A stretch of DNA of 64,000 nt from Blastococcus aurantiacus (GTDB lineage: Bacteria > Actinomycetota > Actinomycetes > Mycobacteriales > Geodermatophilaceae): contig NZ_FNBT01000010.1 of NCBI RefSeq assembly GCF_900102425.1, positions 62,001 to 126,000 of the forward strand, in the 5' to 3' direction. A program made the position numbers and the translations under genes. The stretch's first letter is position 1; every line of letters starts with the position of its first letter. Shown piece after piece: positions 57,018 through 64,000 of this stretch. The notes under the pieces were generated by a model. The model was not told the origin of the DNA. It saw only the letters and a list, made by a program, of their open reading frames with translations, and made no database searches.

Positions 57018-60000
57018 CCAACTCACTGCGAACCTCCGACTTTCGGGTTCGATCACTGGCCATCCTCGTGCTGGTGTCAGCGGTCGCCGGCGTACCGACC
57101 GCACTGTGGCGACTCGGCGGCACCTACCTGCCCGACGAACTCCCGTCGTGGGCGCAGACCACCGCGGCGCTCAGCGGACCGGATACCGGCGCCGTCTTCC
57201 TGGGTCTGCTCGTAATCATCGGCTGGGCCGCGTGGGCAGTCTTCGCACTTTCCGTCGCCGTCGAGCTCGCCGCCCAGATCGGCGGCATACCCCCCATCAG
57301 ATTGCCCGGTATGGGATCGCCGCAGCAGCTGGCAGGGCTGCTCGTGGCCGCCGTCGTCGGCATCGGCGGCGCACCGCTGCTTGCCGCCCCGGCGCATGCC
57401 GGTCCGCCCGTGGTCGCCGAGCAGCCATTCCCAGAGCTGCCGTCGGTGCCCGAGCCCGTACATGAGACCTCGCCGACCGCGCCCGCGGCGACGGGGCCGA
57501 CCTACACCGTGCAGCGGCGCGACACCTTGGGCCGCATCGCCGCTCGGTACTTGGGCGACTGGACGCGCTTCGAAGAGATCCTCGACCTCAACCGGGGTCG
57601 GCTCCAGCCCGATAGGGGGATGCTCACCGACCCAGGGCTGATCCGGCCCGGCTGGGTTCTCGCCCTCCCGCCCGACGCCACACTCCGCGAGGCAAGGTCG
57701 ACCGCCAGTGAGCTGATGGTGCAACCCGGCGACACCCTCGCGGACATCGCCGAGCAGCACGGACTGAGCAGCTGGAAGCCGATTTTCGACGTGAATGCCG
57801 GCGAACTACTGCCGGGCGGCGGCCGGTTCACCGACCCTGACCTGATTCGACCCGGACAGCTTCTCGACGTACCAGCCGAGGGTCCGTCAGCCCCCGCCCC
57901 GCTACCGCCGGTCGATCCCGAGCCACCAGGCGAGGAGGGATCGCCGTCGGCGCCGCGGCCGGAGGGGCCCCCCACCGCCCCCGCCGACCCCTCGCCGGTG
58001 CCGTCTCCGGCGTCACCGGAGAGCCCGTCCCAGGAAGCGGAGGAATCGGCAGCCGATGGCGATGACGCCGACGAGGACCAGTCACCGTCGGAGCTCGCAG
58101 CCGTCCTCGCCGGCAGCGGGGCGTTGCTCGCGGCTGGCCTTGGCACGGCTTGGCTCGCTCATCGTCGTCAGCGCCTGCGCCGCCGCCGTCCCGGCCGCAG
58201 ACTTGCACCCCTTCCGCGGGAGTTGTCCGACACGCAGATGGCCGTGACGTCAGCTGCCTCTTCGGGCCAGGCCGACTACGTCGCACTCGATCGCGCCCTG
58301 CGAGAACTCGCCGTGCTGATCTCGGGGGACCCCGAGGGACAGCTGCCAGACATCGTCGCCGCCCGACTGGACAACAACCGCCTGGAGCTACGGCTGTACG
58401 TCCCCGCCGATCAACCCCCGCCCTCACCATGGACCAGCGACGACACCGGCCACTGGTGGTCTCGGCAGCTCCACGCGGACGCCGGCGTGCACGGCGGAAC
58501 GGCTCGTGGCCGCCTGGCCCCCTTTCCGACGCTGGTCACGATCGGCAGCGCCCGGGGATGGCGCTGGCTGCTGGACCTCGAACGCGTGCGTGAGCTGTAC
58601 ATCAGTGGACCGGCTGACCGCCTCGAAGACTTCGCCCGGCACCTGGCCGCCGAGCTGGCGGTCAACAACTGGTCGGACCTGCTCACCGTCACCACCGTCG
58701 GCTTCGGCGAGGAACTCGTCGACCTGGCCCCCGACCGGGTCCACTCGGTCGCCGACCTCGCCGATTCTCGGCTTGAGGACGATCTGCGCGAGGCCACGGG
58801 GCGCCGCCCCGAGGACGTGCTGAACGCCCGCCTGCGCGCGGTGGCCGGGGACGGGTGGATGCCGCACATCGTTCTCGTCCCACACCCGCCGAAGGCCGCT
58901 GGGGAGCAGGACGGTCTCACCGCCGCCTTACGGGATCGCCGGGAGCGCGGCACCCTGGCAGCGGTGCTCGGCACCGACTCGACGCAGGGAACGGGCGGCT
59001 GGGCGCTCACGCTCACCGTGGACGGCTCGCTGCTCGTGCCCGCACTGGACTTGCAGGTCCTGGCACCGCAGCTGACCGCCCAGCAGGCGCGCGACATAGC
59101 CACGCTGCTGGCCTTCGAGCGCGACACCGATGACGAACCTATGCCCGCCGCCGAGGGCGACCGGACCTGGCAGGCCCACACGGACGCCGCCGGCGCCTTG
59201 CGTAGCGACGCCGGCGTGGGCCGATCGACTGAGCCTCAAGAGACGAGCTCCCCGCCGCGGCCGCGTCAACAGCGGCCACAGGCCGTGGAACCCACCCACG
59301 CGACTCTGCCGCACGTGGCCGGGGCCTCCACATTTACCGGCACCGTCGTTCGGACGGAGGGGGTTGTAACCGTCGACCGGGCCGTGGCGGCCGGCTTGCG
59401 CAAGCGGATAGAGGACGATCTCGAGCAACTCGACCGTGACCTCGCCGACTGGTGGGACCCCGGCTGTCGGCGGCCCCGGCTGACGTTGTTCGGGCCGGTC
59501 ACCCTCCGCGCGCACGGCGACGAGGCCGCTGTCATCAAGTCGGGACTGCGCCGTCGCTACGAGGAAGTCGTGGCCTACCTGGCCACCCGCCCGCATGGCG
59601 CCACCGTGGAGGAAGCGGCCACCGCCCTGCAGCCCGCCCGGGGCGGCAAGACCGACCCGGTCAGCTCGCGCGCCTATGTGCACCGGATCACCGCCGGCGC
59701 CCGCGCTTGGCTCGGCACCGATCCCTCGACCGGTCACAAGCACCTCAGCTCCGGCCACCGCGGCCGGTACACCCTGACCAACGTCATGGTCGACGCCGAC
59801 CTGTTCCGCGAGCTGCGCGCACGCGCCAGTGTGCGCGGCGACGACGGCATGCCCGATCTGCTGTCCGCTTTGGAGCTGGTTTCTGGCCCGCCGTTCGCTC
59901 AACGCCCCACCGGGTACGAATGGCTGGGCGGTCTGGAACTCACGCTCACGGCCGCCATTTGCGACGTCGCCCACCTGGTCGTCACGACAGCACTGGCCGA

Positions 60001-60241
60001 CGACGACCTCGACGCAGCCCGCACAGCCGTCGCCACTGCGCTGCTTGTCGCCCCCGACGACGAGAACGTTCTGCTGGACGCGATGTGGGTCGCCTATCGC
60101 GAGGGCAACCGCGCCGAAGCCGAGACCTACGTCGCCCGCATCGTCGACGTCCACGACGGCGATGACGAAATGGATCTACCCATGAGCACCGCCGAGACCA
60201 TCAACCGCGCCCGCCGGCACTACCTTGGCCGGGCCTCGTGA
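57014..60241 (+). CDS. membrane protein with LysM domains and C-terminal BTAD-like winged helix
   Basis: 1075 residues from ATG 57014 (overlap with previous stop). Three N-terminal hydrophobic segments (about 10-33, 58-88, 103-130), LysM 1 (about 163-218: YTVQRRDTLGRIAARYLGDW) and LysM 2 (about 233-287: LMVQPGDTLADIAEQHGLSS), a Pro/Glu-rich linker, then a fourth helix (about 360-382). The large cytoplasmic part ends with an OmpR/SARP-like winged helix (about 820-920: LTLFGPVTLRAHG, SSRAYVHRITAGARAWLG) and a helical BTAD-like repeat (about 920-1060). A sensor-regulator reading the wall and controlling the pilus locus is a reasonable inference. Confidence 0.75.
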   Translation: MTNSLRTSDFRVRSLAILVLVSAVAGVPTALWRLGGTYLPDELPSWAQTTAALSGPDTGAVFLGLLVIIGWAAWAVFALSVAVELAAQIGGIPPIRLPGMGSPQQLAGLLVAAVVGIGGAPLLAAPAHAGPPVVAEQPFPELPSVPEPVHETSPTAPAATGPTYTVQRRDTLGRIAARYLGDWTRFEEILDLNRGRLQPDRGMLTDPGLIRPGWVLALPPDATLREARSTASELMVQPGDTLADIAEQHGLSSWKPIFDVNAGELLPGGGRFTDPDLIRPGQLLDVPAEGPSAPAPLPPVDPEPPGEEGSPSAPRPEGPPTAPADPSPVPSPASPESPSQEAEESAADGDDADEDQSPSELAAVLAGSGALLAAGLGTAWLAHRRQRLRRRRPGRRLAPLPRELSDTQMAVTSAASSGQADYVALDRALRELAVLISGDPEGQLPDIVAARLDNNRLELRLYVPADQPPPSPWTSDDTGHWWSRQLHADAGVHGGTARGRLAPFPTLVTIGSARGWRWLLDLERVRELYISGPADRLEDFARHLAAELAVNNWSDLLTVTTVGFGEELVDLAPDRVHSVADLADSRLEDDLREATGRRPEDVLNARLRAVAGDGWMPHIVLVPHPPKAAGEQDGLTAALRDRRERGTLAAVLGTDSTQGTGGWALTLTVDGSLLVPALDLQVLAPQLTAQQARDIATLLAFERDTDDEPMPAAEGDRTWQAHTDAAGALRSDAGVGRSTEPQETSSPPRPRQQRPQAVEPTHATLPHVAGASTFTGTVVRTEGVVTVDRAVAAGLRKRIEDDLEQLDRDLADWWDPGCRRPRLTLFGPVTLRAHGDEAAVIKSGLRRRYEEVVAYLATRPHGATVEEAATALQPARGGKTDPVSSRAYVHRITAGARAWLGTDPSTGHKHLSSGHRGRYTLTNVMVDADLFRELRARASVRGDDGMPDLLSALELVSGPPFAQRPTGYEWLGGLELTLTAAICDVAHLVVTTALADDDLDAARTAVATALLVAPDDENVLLDAMWVAYREGNRAEAETYVARIVDVHDGDDEMDLPMSTAETINRARRHYLGRAS

Positions 60242-60261
60242 TACTTGCTCGAATACTGAAC

Positions 60262-60280
60262 GGCGGCGCGACCCGCCGCC
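60262..60280 (+). terminator. hairpin after the Tad locus
   Basis: GGCGGC (60262-60267) and GCCGCC (60275-60280) form a 6-bp stem with a 7-base loop, 20 bases after the LysM protein stop. It marks the end of the pilus transcription unit. Confidence 0.5.
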
Positions 60281-60429
60281 CTCAATCCGTTGCCGGCGGT
60301 GCGGACTGGCGTGCGACTTTCGCCACCTCAATCCGGCGGTCTCCCGCAGACCATCGGTCCGCTTCATAACCCGCCCAGCTTGGTGGGTGACGCCTTGCAT
60401 GGGCACAAGCTTCGAGAAGACCCCGCCGG

Positions 60430-61206
60430 TCAGGTGAGCAAGTCGACGGTGACCTGAACCGCGATGACGCCGGCGACGACGAGGACCAGCCAGGCGAACC
60501 AGCGGCGTAGCCAGTTGGTATCGAGGGTTGCTCCGAGTCGTCCTGCGGCGAGGGCGGACACGACGGCTGCGGCGGTGAAGGCGACAGTGACCGGCACGTC
60601 GAGGGTCATTTCTCCGGCGTGCGCGGCGAAGCCTGCCGCCGAGTTGAGGGACACGATGACCAGGGACGTGCCGATCGCGGTGGGCATCGGCAGGCCCAAG
60701 GCCAGGACCAGCACCGGGATGATGAGGAACCCGCCGCCGACGCCGAGCAGACCGGTGAGGAACCCGACCACGAGACCGCCGGCCAGCGTCCGTGGCAGGC
60801 AGCGGCGCCAGTTCACCCGTCCGCCGTCGATGGCACAGGCGGTGCCGGTGGCCGGCTTCTCCTGCAGCATCCGGACACCGGCCACGACCATCAGGACGGC
60901 GAACAGCGCCAGGGTCAGCTCATCGGGCAGCACCCGGTTCACCGCAGCCCCCGTGAAGGCGGTGGCCGCGCCTGCCGCGCCGAACAGCAGCCCGATCCGC
61001 CAATTGATCTGGCGCTCTCGCAGCCGGGGCAGGACCGCGACGACCGAGGTGACGCCGACCACCAGCAGCGACGTGGCGACCGCCTGCTGCAGATCCTGCC
61101 CGGCCAGGTAGACCAGCGCCGGCACCGCCAGGATCGAGCCACCCCCGCCCAGCAACCCGACGAGGGCGCCGATGACCAGGCCGCTGCCGATCGACAGGGC
61201 GATCAT
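60430..61206 (-). CDS. TauE/SafE-family anion permease
   Basis: 258 residues from ATG 61206. Eight hydrophobic helices in two related halves, each beginning with the family signature: GLVIGALVGLLGGGGSILAV and GLVVGFLTGLLGVGGGFLII. Family members export or import sulfite, sulfoacetate or other sulfur-containing anions. There is one Cys-containing cytoplasmic loop (TGTACAIDGG). It is the last gene of a set including a rhodanese, which supports a sulfur-related role. No Shine-Dalgarno is evident, and it begins 28 bases after the small Cys-rich gene. Confidence 0.85.
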   Translation of the reverse strand: MIALSIGSGLVIGALVGLLGGGGSILAVPALVYLAGQDLQQAVATSLLVVGVTSVVAVLPRLRERQINWRIGLLFGAAGAATAFTGAAVNRVLPDELTLALFAVLMVVAGVRMLQEKPATGTACAIDGGRVNWRRCLPRTLAGGLVVGFLTGLLGVGGGFLIIPVLVLALGLPMPTAIGTSLVIVSLNSAAGFAAHAGEMTLDVPVTVAFTAAAVVSALAAGRLGATLDTNWLRRWFAWLVLVVAGVIAVQVTVDLLT

Positions 61207-61234
61207 CGGGCTGCCGGCGCGGTGGCGGGTGGCA

Positions 61235-61402
61235 TCAGCGGCGGCCGAGCAGCTTGCCCAGCCAGCTGCCGGACCGCTCGGGGCGGGGGTGGCCCGGGCA
61301 CTGCTGGGCGCTGGGGACGCGGGCCATGACCTGGTCGACGTGCTGGCCGCAGCCGGTCCACGTGGTCTTGCCGCAGGTGCTGCAGGGGACTGCTCGGCAC
61401 AT
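61235..61402 (-). CDS. Cys-rich mini-protein (55 residues)
   Basis: ATG 61402 with GAGGAG seven bases upstream: MCRAVPCSTCGKTTWTGCGQ, HVDQVMARVPSAQQCPGHPR. Six Cys and two His in CxxxxC, CxxC-like spacing suggest a metal-binding or thiol peptide. It is short and has no signal peptide, but the Shine-Dalgarno and codon bias are strong. I know similar small proteins only as unnamed actinobacterial families. It lies between the MMPL and TauE genes in an apparent sulfur-related operon. Confidence 0.65.
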   Translation of the reverse strand: MCRAVPCSTCGKTTWTGCGQHVDQVMARVPSAQQCPGHPRPERSGSWLGKLLGRR

Positions 61403-61451
61403 GGTGGATCTCCTCGTGGTCGGTGGTGGCGGTGGCCGTACGGCCATCGGG

Positions 61452-63611
61452 TCAGTCGTGCGCGAAGCGGATGTTCGGCAGGATCCGGGTGAGCCACGCC
61501 GGGCTCCACCAGGCGGCCGCGCCGGTGAGCCGGAGCAGCACGGGCAGCAGTACGAGGCGGACGAGGAATGCGTCGAGCAGGACCGCGACGCCGAGGATGA
61601 TCCCCATCTCCTTGGGCGGCAGCGGCCCGGACAGGGCGAAGGTGAAGAACACCGCGACCATGACCGCGCCGGCGGCGAAGATGACCCGGCCGGAGGAGGC
61701 AAGTGCGCCGATCATCGCCTCGCGCGGGTCGCCGGAACGCTCGTAGTGCTCCTTGGCGCTGGCGAGCAGGAAGACCGTGTAGTCCATCGCGATCGCGAAG
61801 ATCATCGCGAAGAAGAACACCGGTGCCCAGGCGTCGAGGAAGCCCTGGCTCTCGAAGCCGAAGAAGCCGGCGCCGAAGCCCTCCTGGAAGATCAGGCGGG
61901 CGACGCCGAACGCGGCCGCGGTGGAGAGCAGGCTGGCCAGCGTGCCCAGGAGCGAGATCAGCGGCGCCTGCAGTGCGATGAGCAGCAGCAGGAAGCCCAG
62001 CACCAGCACGACCCCGATCACCAGGGGTGTGGACTCGTCCAACTGGGACTTGAGGTCGAGGTTCTCCACCGGTGCGCCGCCGACAAGGGCGGAGTCGGGC
62101 AGGTCCGCGCGCAGCCGGTCCACGAGCGTGGACAGCGCCGGGTCCGACGGGTCCATCGTCGGGACCGCCTGGATCATCGCTGGCTCGGCGCCGTCGGGGG
62201 CGGGCATCGCCGGCAGAACGCCGGCAACAGCGGGGTCCCCGGCGAGGACGGCGCCGGCGGCCGGGGCGTCGGCAGTGTCGACGACGATCTGCAGCGTGCC
62301 CGGCGCGCCCTCGCCGAACGCCTCCTGCACCTGGTCGTATCCGATCCGCGCGCTGGCGTCCTCGGGGAGAACCTTGATCGACGGCATCGCCGTCTTCAGG
62401 CCGACGATGGGGGCGGCGAGGGCGAGCAGGACGAGCAGCGAGCCGATGCCGTAGGCGAGTGGGCGCTTCCACAGCCGTTCCCCCCACGCGGCGAAGCGTG
62501 CGGAGCGGTGCTCGCCTGCGCGTGCCCAGGGCAGCGCGATTCGGTTGATCTTCAGGTCGAGCTTGTGGAGGACCAGGGGGAGCAGCGTGAGGGTGGCGGC
62601 GAGGACGAAGACGACGGCGAGCATGATGCCGCCGGCCATCGACCGGAACGACGGTGAGGGCACCAGCATCACCGCTGTCAGCGAGACGAGCACCGTGGCG
62701 CCCGAGAGCAGCACAGCCTTACCGGCGGTGTCCATGGTCTCGGCGATCGCGCGGACCGGGGACGCGCCCCCGCCCATCCGGGCCGCCCGGTAGCGCACCA
62801 CCAGGAAGAGCGCGTAGTCGATGCCGAGTGCGAGGGCGAACATCATCGCGAAGTTCATGGCCCAGATGGAGACCGGGACGAGTTCGTTGATGAGGACCAG
62901 AGACCCCGCTGAGGCGACCAGGCCGGCCAGGGTGAGGAGCAGTGGCAGGCCGGCTGCGACCAGCGCGCCGAAGGCCAGCACGAGGATGCCGAGGGTCACC
63001 GGCCAGGACAGCATCTCCGACTTGAGCATCGCGTCGAGGTTGGCCTCGTTGAAGTCCGACCACAGCAGGGACGCCCCGGTGGGGTTGACCTCCACCGTTC
63101 CGGTGGACAGCGCCTGCAGGGGCGCCTTGAGGTCGTCGGCGACCCGGACCATCTCGTTGGTGTCGGCGCCCGCGCCGGCGAGCAGGACGGCGGTGGTGCC
63201 GTCCGGGCTGAGGGTCGCACCGGGCTGTGGCTGGACCACCGTGCCGATCCGTTCGTCGCCGGCGAGCAGATCGGTGGCCCGTGCGAGGACGTCGGCTCCG
63301 GCACCCTCCGTGACCGGCCCGTCGGAGCGCTGCACGACCACCTGGATGGCGGAGCTGGCGTTGCCCCCGAAGTGGTCGACCGCGAGCTCGCGGACCGCCA
63401 CGGACTCCGAGCCGTCGGCCTGCCAGCCGGCGCCGGACAGCGCGGACTCGACGCGGGGCGCGAAGAAGCCGAGGCCGACGATCAGCAGCAGCCAGACGAC
63501 GGTCGTCGTCCGGGCGTGTGCGGTGACCCAGACCCCCAACCGGCCGAGCGGGCCGGGGCGGAAGAGAGTGGAGTCGGGCTCTGGATGGCGGCTGGGAGCC
63601 GTCGTGCTCAC
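61452..63611 (-). CDS. MMPL-family (RND-type) membrane transporter
   Basis: 719 residues with 12 predicted helices in two halves, each with a large extracytoplasmic loop (about 40-185 and 400-530). MMPL landmarks are GIDYALFLVVRYRAA in helix 4-5 and the repeat AMDYTVFLLASAKEHY in the second half, both carrying the conserved Asp-Tyr pair that drives proton-coupled export. ATG 63611 opens MSTTAPSRHPEPD. MMPL proteins export lipids, siderophores or heme. The substrate is unknown; a rhodanese gene precedes it on the same strand. Confidence 0.9.
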   Translation of the reverse strand: MSTTAPSRHPEPDSTLFRPGPLGRLGVWVTAHARTTTVVWLLLIVGLGFFAPRVESALSGAGWQADGSESVAVRELAVDHFGGNASSAIQVVVQRSDGPVTEGAGADVLARATDLLAGDERIGTVVQPQPGATLSPDGTTAVLLAGAGADTNEMVRVADDLKAPLQALSTGTVEVNPTGASLLWSDFNEANLDAMLKSEMLSWPVTLGILVLAFGALVAAGLPLLLTLAGLVASAGSLVLINELVPVSIWAMNFAMMFALALGIDYALFLVVRYRAARMGGGASPVRAIAETMDTAGKAVLLSGATVLVSLTAVMLVPSPSFRSMAGGIMLAVVFVLAATLTLLPLVLHKLDLKINRIALPWARAGEHRSARFAAWGERLWKRPLAYGIGSLLVLLALAAPIVGLKTAMPSIKVLPEDASARIGYDQVQEAFGEGAPGTLQIVVDTADAPAAGAVLAGDPAVAGVLPAMPAPDGAEPAMIQAVPTMDPSDPALSTLVDRLRADLPDSALVGGAPVENLDLKSQLDESTPLVIGVVLVLGFLLLLIALQAPLISLLGTLASLLSTAAAFGVARLIFQEGFGAGFFGFESQGFLDAWAPVFFFAMIFAIAMDYTVFLLASAKEHYERSGDPREAMIGALASSGRVIFAAGAVMVAVFFTFALSGPLPPKEMGIILGVAVLLDAFLVRLVLLPVLLRLTGAAAWWSPAWLTRILPNIRFAHD

Positions 63612-63654
63612 TGGTCGGTCGCTTTCGTCGAGGGGCGGTGATGTGGCCGGGCGG

Positions 63655-64000
63655 TCAGCTGGTGGCGGAGTCGTCGTGCAGACCGGCGGCAGCCGCGCCG
63701 GAATCGGGGTCGCCGTAGCCGCCGTTCACCAGCACCGGGCGGCGGCCTGCGCGGGTGAGCAGCGAGGCCGCGATCGCAGCGCGATAGCCGGAGCCGCAGT
63801 ACACCCAGACGTTTCCGTCGGGGACCTCATCGATGCTGCCGGGCAGGTCGTGGATCGGGACGTGCCGGGAGCCGCGCACCCCGCCTCCGGCGCGCTCGTC
63901 GGCGCGCCGGGCGTCGAGCACCACCAGGTCGGGGTCGGCGGCCATCGCCGCGGCCAGTCCGGTGAAGTCGCTGACCGGGTAGGAGCTCAGCTCCCGGCCG
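63655..64000 (-). CDS. rhodanese domain of a truncated (window-edge) protein
   Basis: At least 115 residues; the 5' end is outside the window, since the frame is open to base 64000 and the start ATG candidates inside give an incomplete fold. Sequence: GRELSSYPVSDFTGLAAAMA, then LVVLDARRADERAGGGVRGS, RHVPIHDLPGSID, and VWVYCGSGYRAAIAASLLTR with the catalytic Cys of a CGSGYR loop. Rhodaneses transfer sulfane sulfur. Placement suggests the C-terminal part of an MBL-fold/rhodanese protein, as in persulfide-dioxygenase-type genes, with the TauE permease downstream. Confidence 0.78.
   Translation of the reverse strand, partial: GRELSSYPVSDFTGLAAAMAADPDLVVLDARRADERAGGGVRGSRHVPIHDLPGSIDEVPDGNVWVYCGSGYRAAIAASLLTRAGRRPVLVNGGYGDPDSGAAAAGLHDDSATS

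Overview
The window is very GC-rich, with third codon positions almost always G or C, many GTG starts and many ATGA/GTGA gene overlaps. Gene content (FCD-GntR, DUF5753-XRE and ANTAR regulators, an AftA-like arabinofuranosyltransferase, a Gram-positive Tad pilus locus without a secretin, carotenoid oxygenase) points to a high-GC actinobacterium. My best inference is a Geodermatophilaceae-like genus (Blastococcus, Geodermatophilus or Modestobacter); no rRNA or marker gene in the window proves it. Many genes start 6-7 bases after a TAnnnT-type -10 box, which suggests widespread leaderless transcription.

Layout. 1-9.9 kb: 3' part of an 8-oxoguanine deaminase, an AftA-like membrane glycosyltransferase, a VanY-type carboxypeptidase divergent from an OmpR/histidine-kinase pair, a MarR/DHA2 efflux operon with a candidate operator, an old-yellow-enzyme reductase and a GH13 glycosidase. 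10-18 kb: a second MFS exporter, a sodium/amino-acid symporter and a minus-strand group MerR-TetR-(DUF7064/7065-like)-phosphotransferase-aldehyde dehydrogenase, with a palindrome inside the promoter spacer just downstream of the TetR gene. 18-27.4 kb: a MerR-controlled SnoaL-like gene, an FCD-GntR regulator with its operator and a divergent alpha/beta hydrolase, a TRIC channel, then patatin, acyltransferase, thiolase-like, epimerase and phosphoglycerate dehydrogenase genes.

27.4-31.3 kb is a patch of small and broken genes: two head-to-head gene remnants at a probable deletion scar, and a frameshifted gene next to a conserved small partner. 31.3-44.8 kb holds a GH2 beta-galactosidase, a zinc dehydrogenase, a DUF5753 regulator with an autoregulatory-looking promoter, an MFS exporter, Gfo/Idh/MocA and MBL-fold enzymes, an enoyl-CoA hydratase coupled to a glyoxalase-like gene, a carotenoid oxygenase and a protein built on 16-residue repeats.

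At 45.07 kb a tRNA-Leu-like 3' end survives without its 5' half and still has its terminator. It probably marks the distal end of an integrated element. To its right lie duplicated small genes, an excisionase-like gene and its truncated copy, a GAF-ANTAR and a stand-alone ANTAR protein (45-48 kb), and then a tightly overlapping Tad/Flp pilus locus (49.1-60.2 kb). The locus encodes a lipoprotein, a Cys-containing secreted protein, SAF/CpaB, CpaE, TadA, TadB, TadC, Flp, three TadE/G-like pseudopilins and a 1075-residue membrane protein with LysM domains and a C-terminal winged-helix/BTAD region. The window ends in a minus-strand operon of rhodanese (partial), MMPL exporter, a Cys-rich mini-protein and a TauE/SafE permease.
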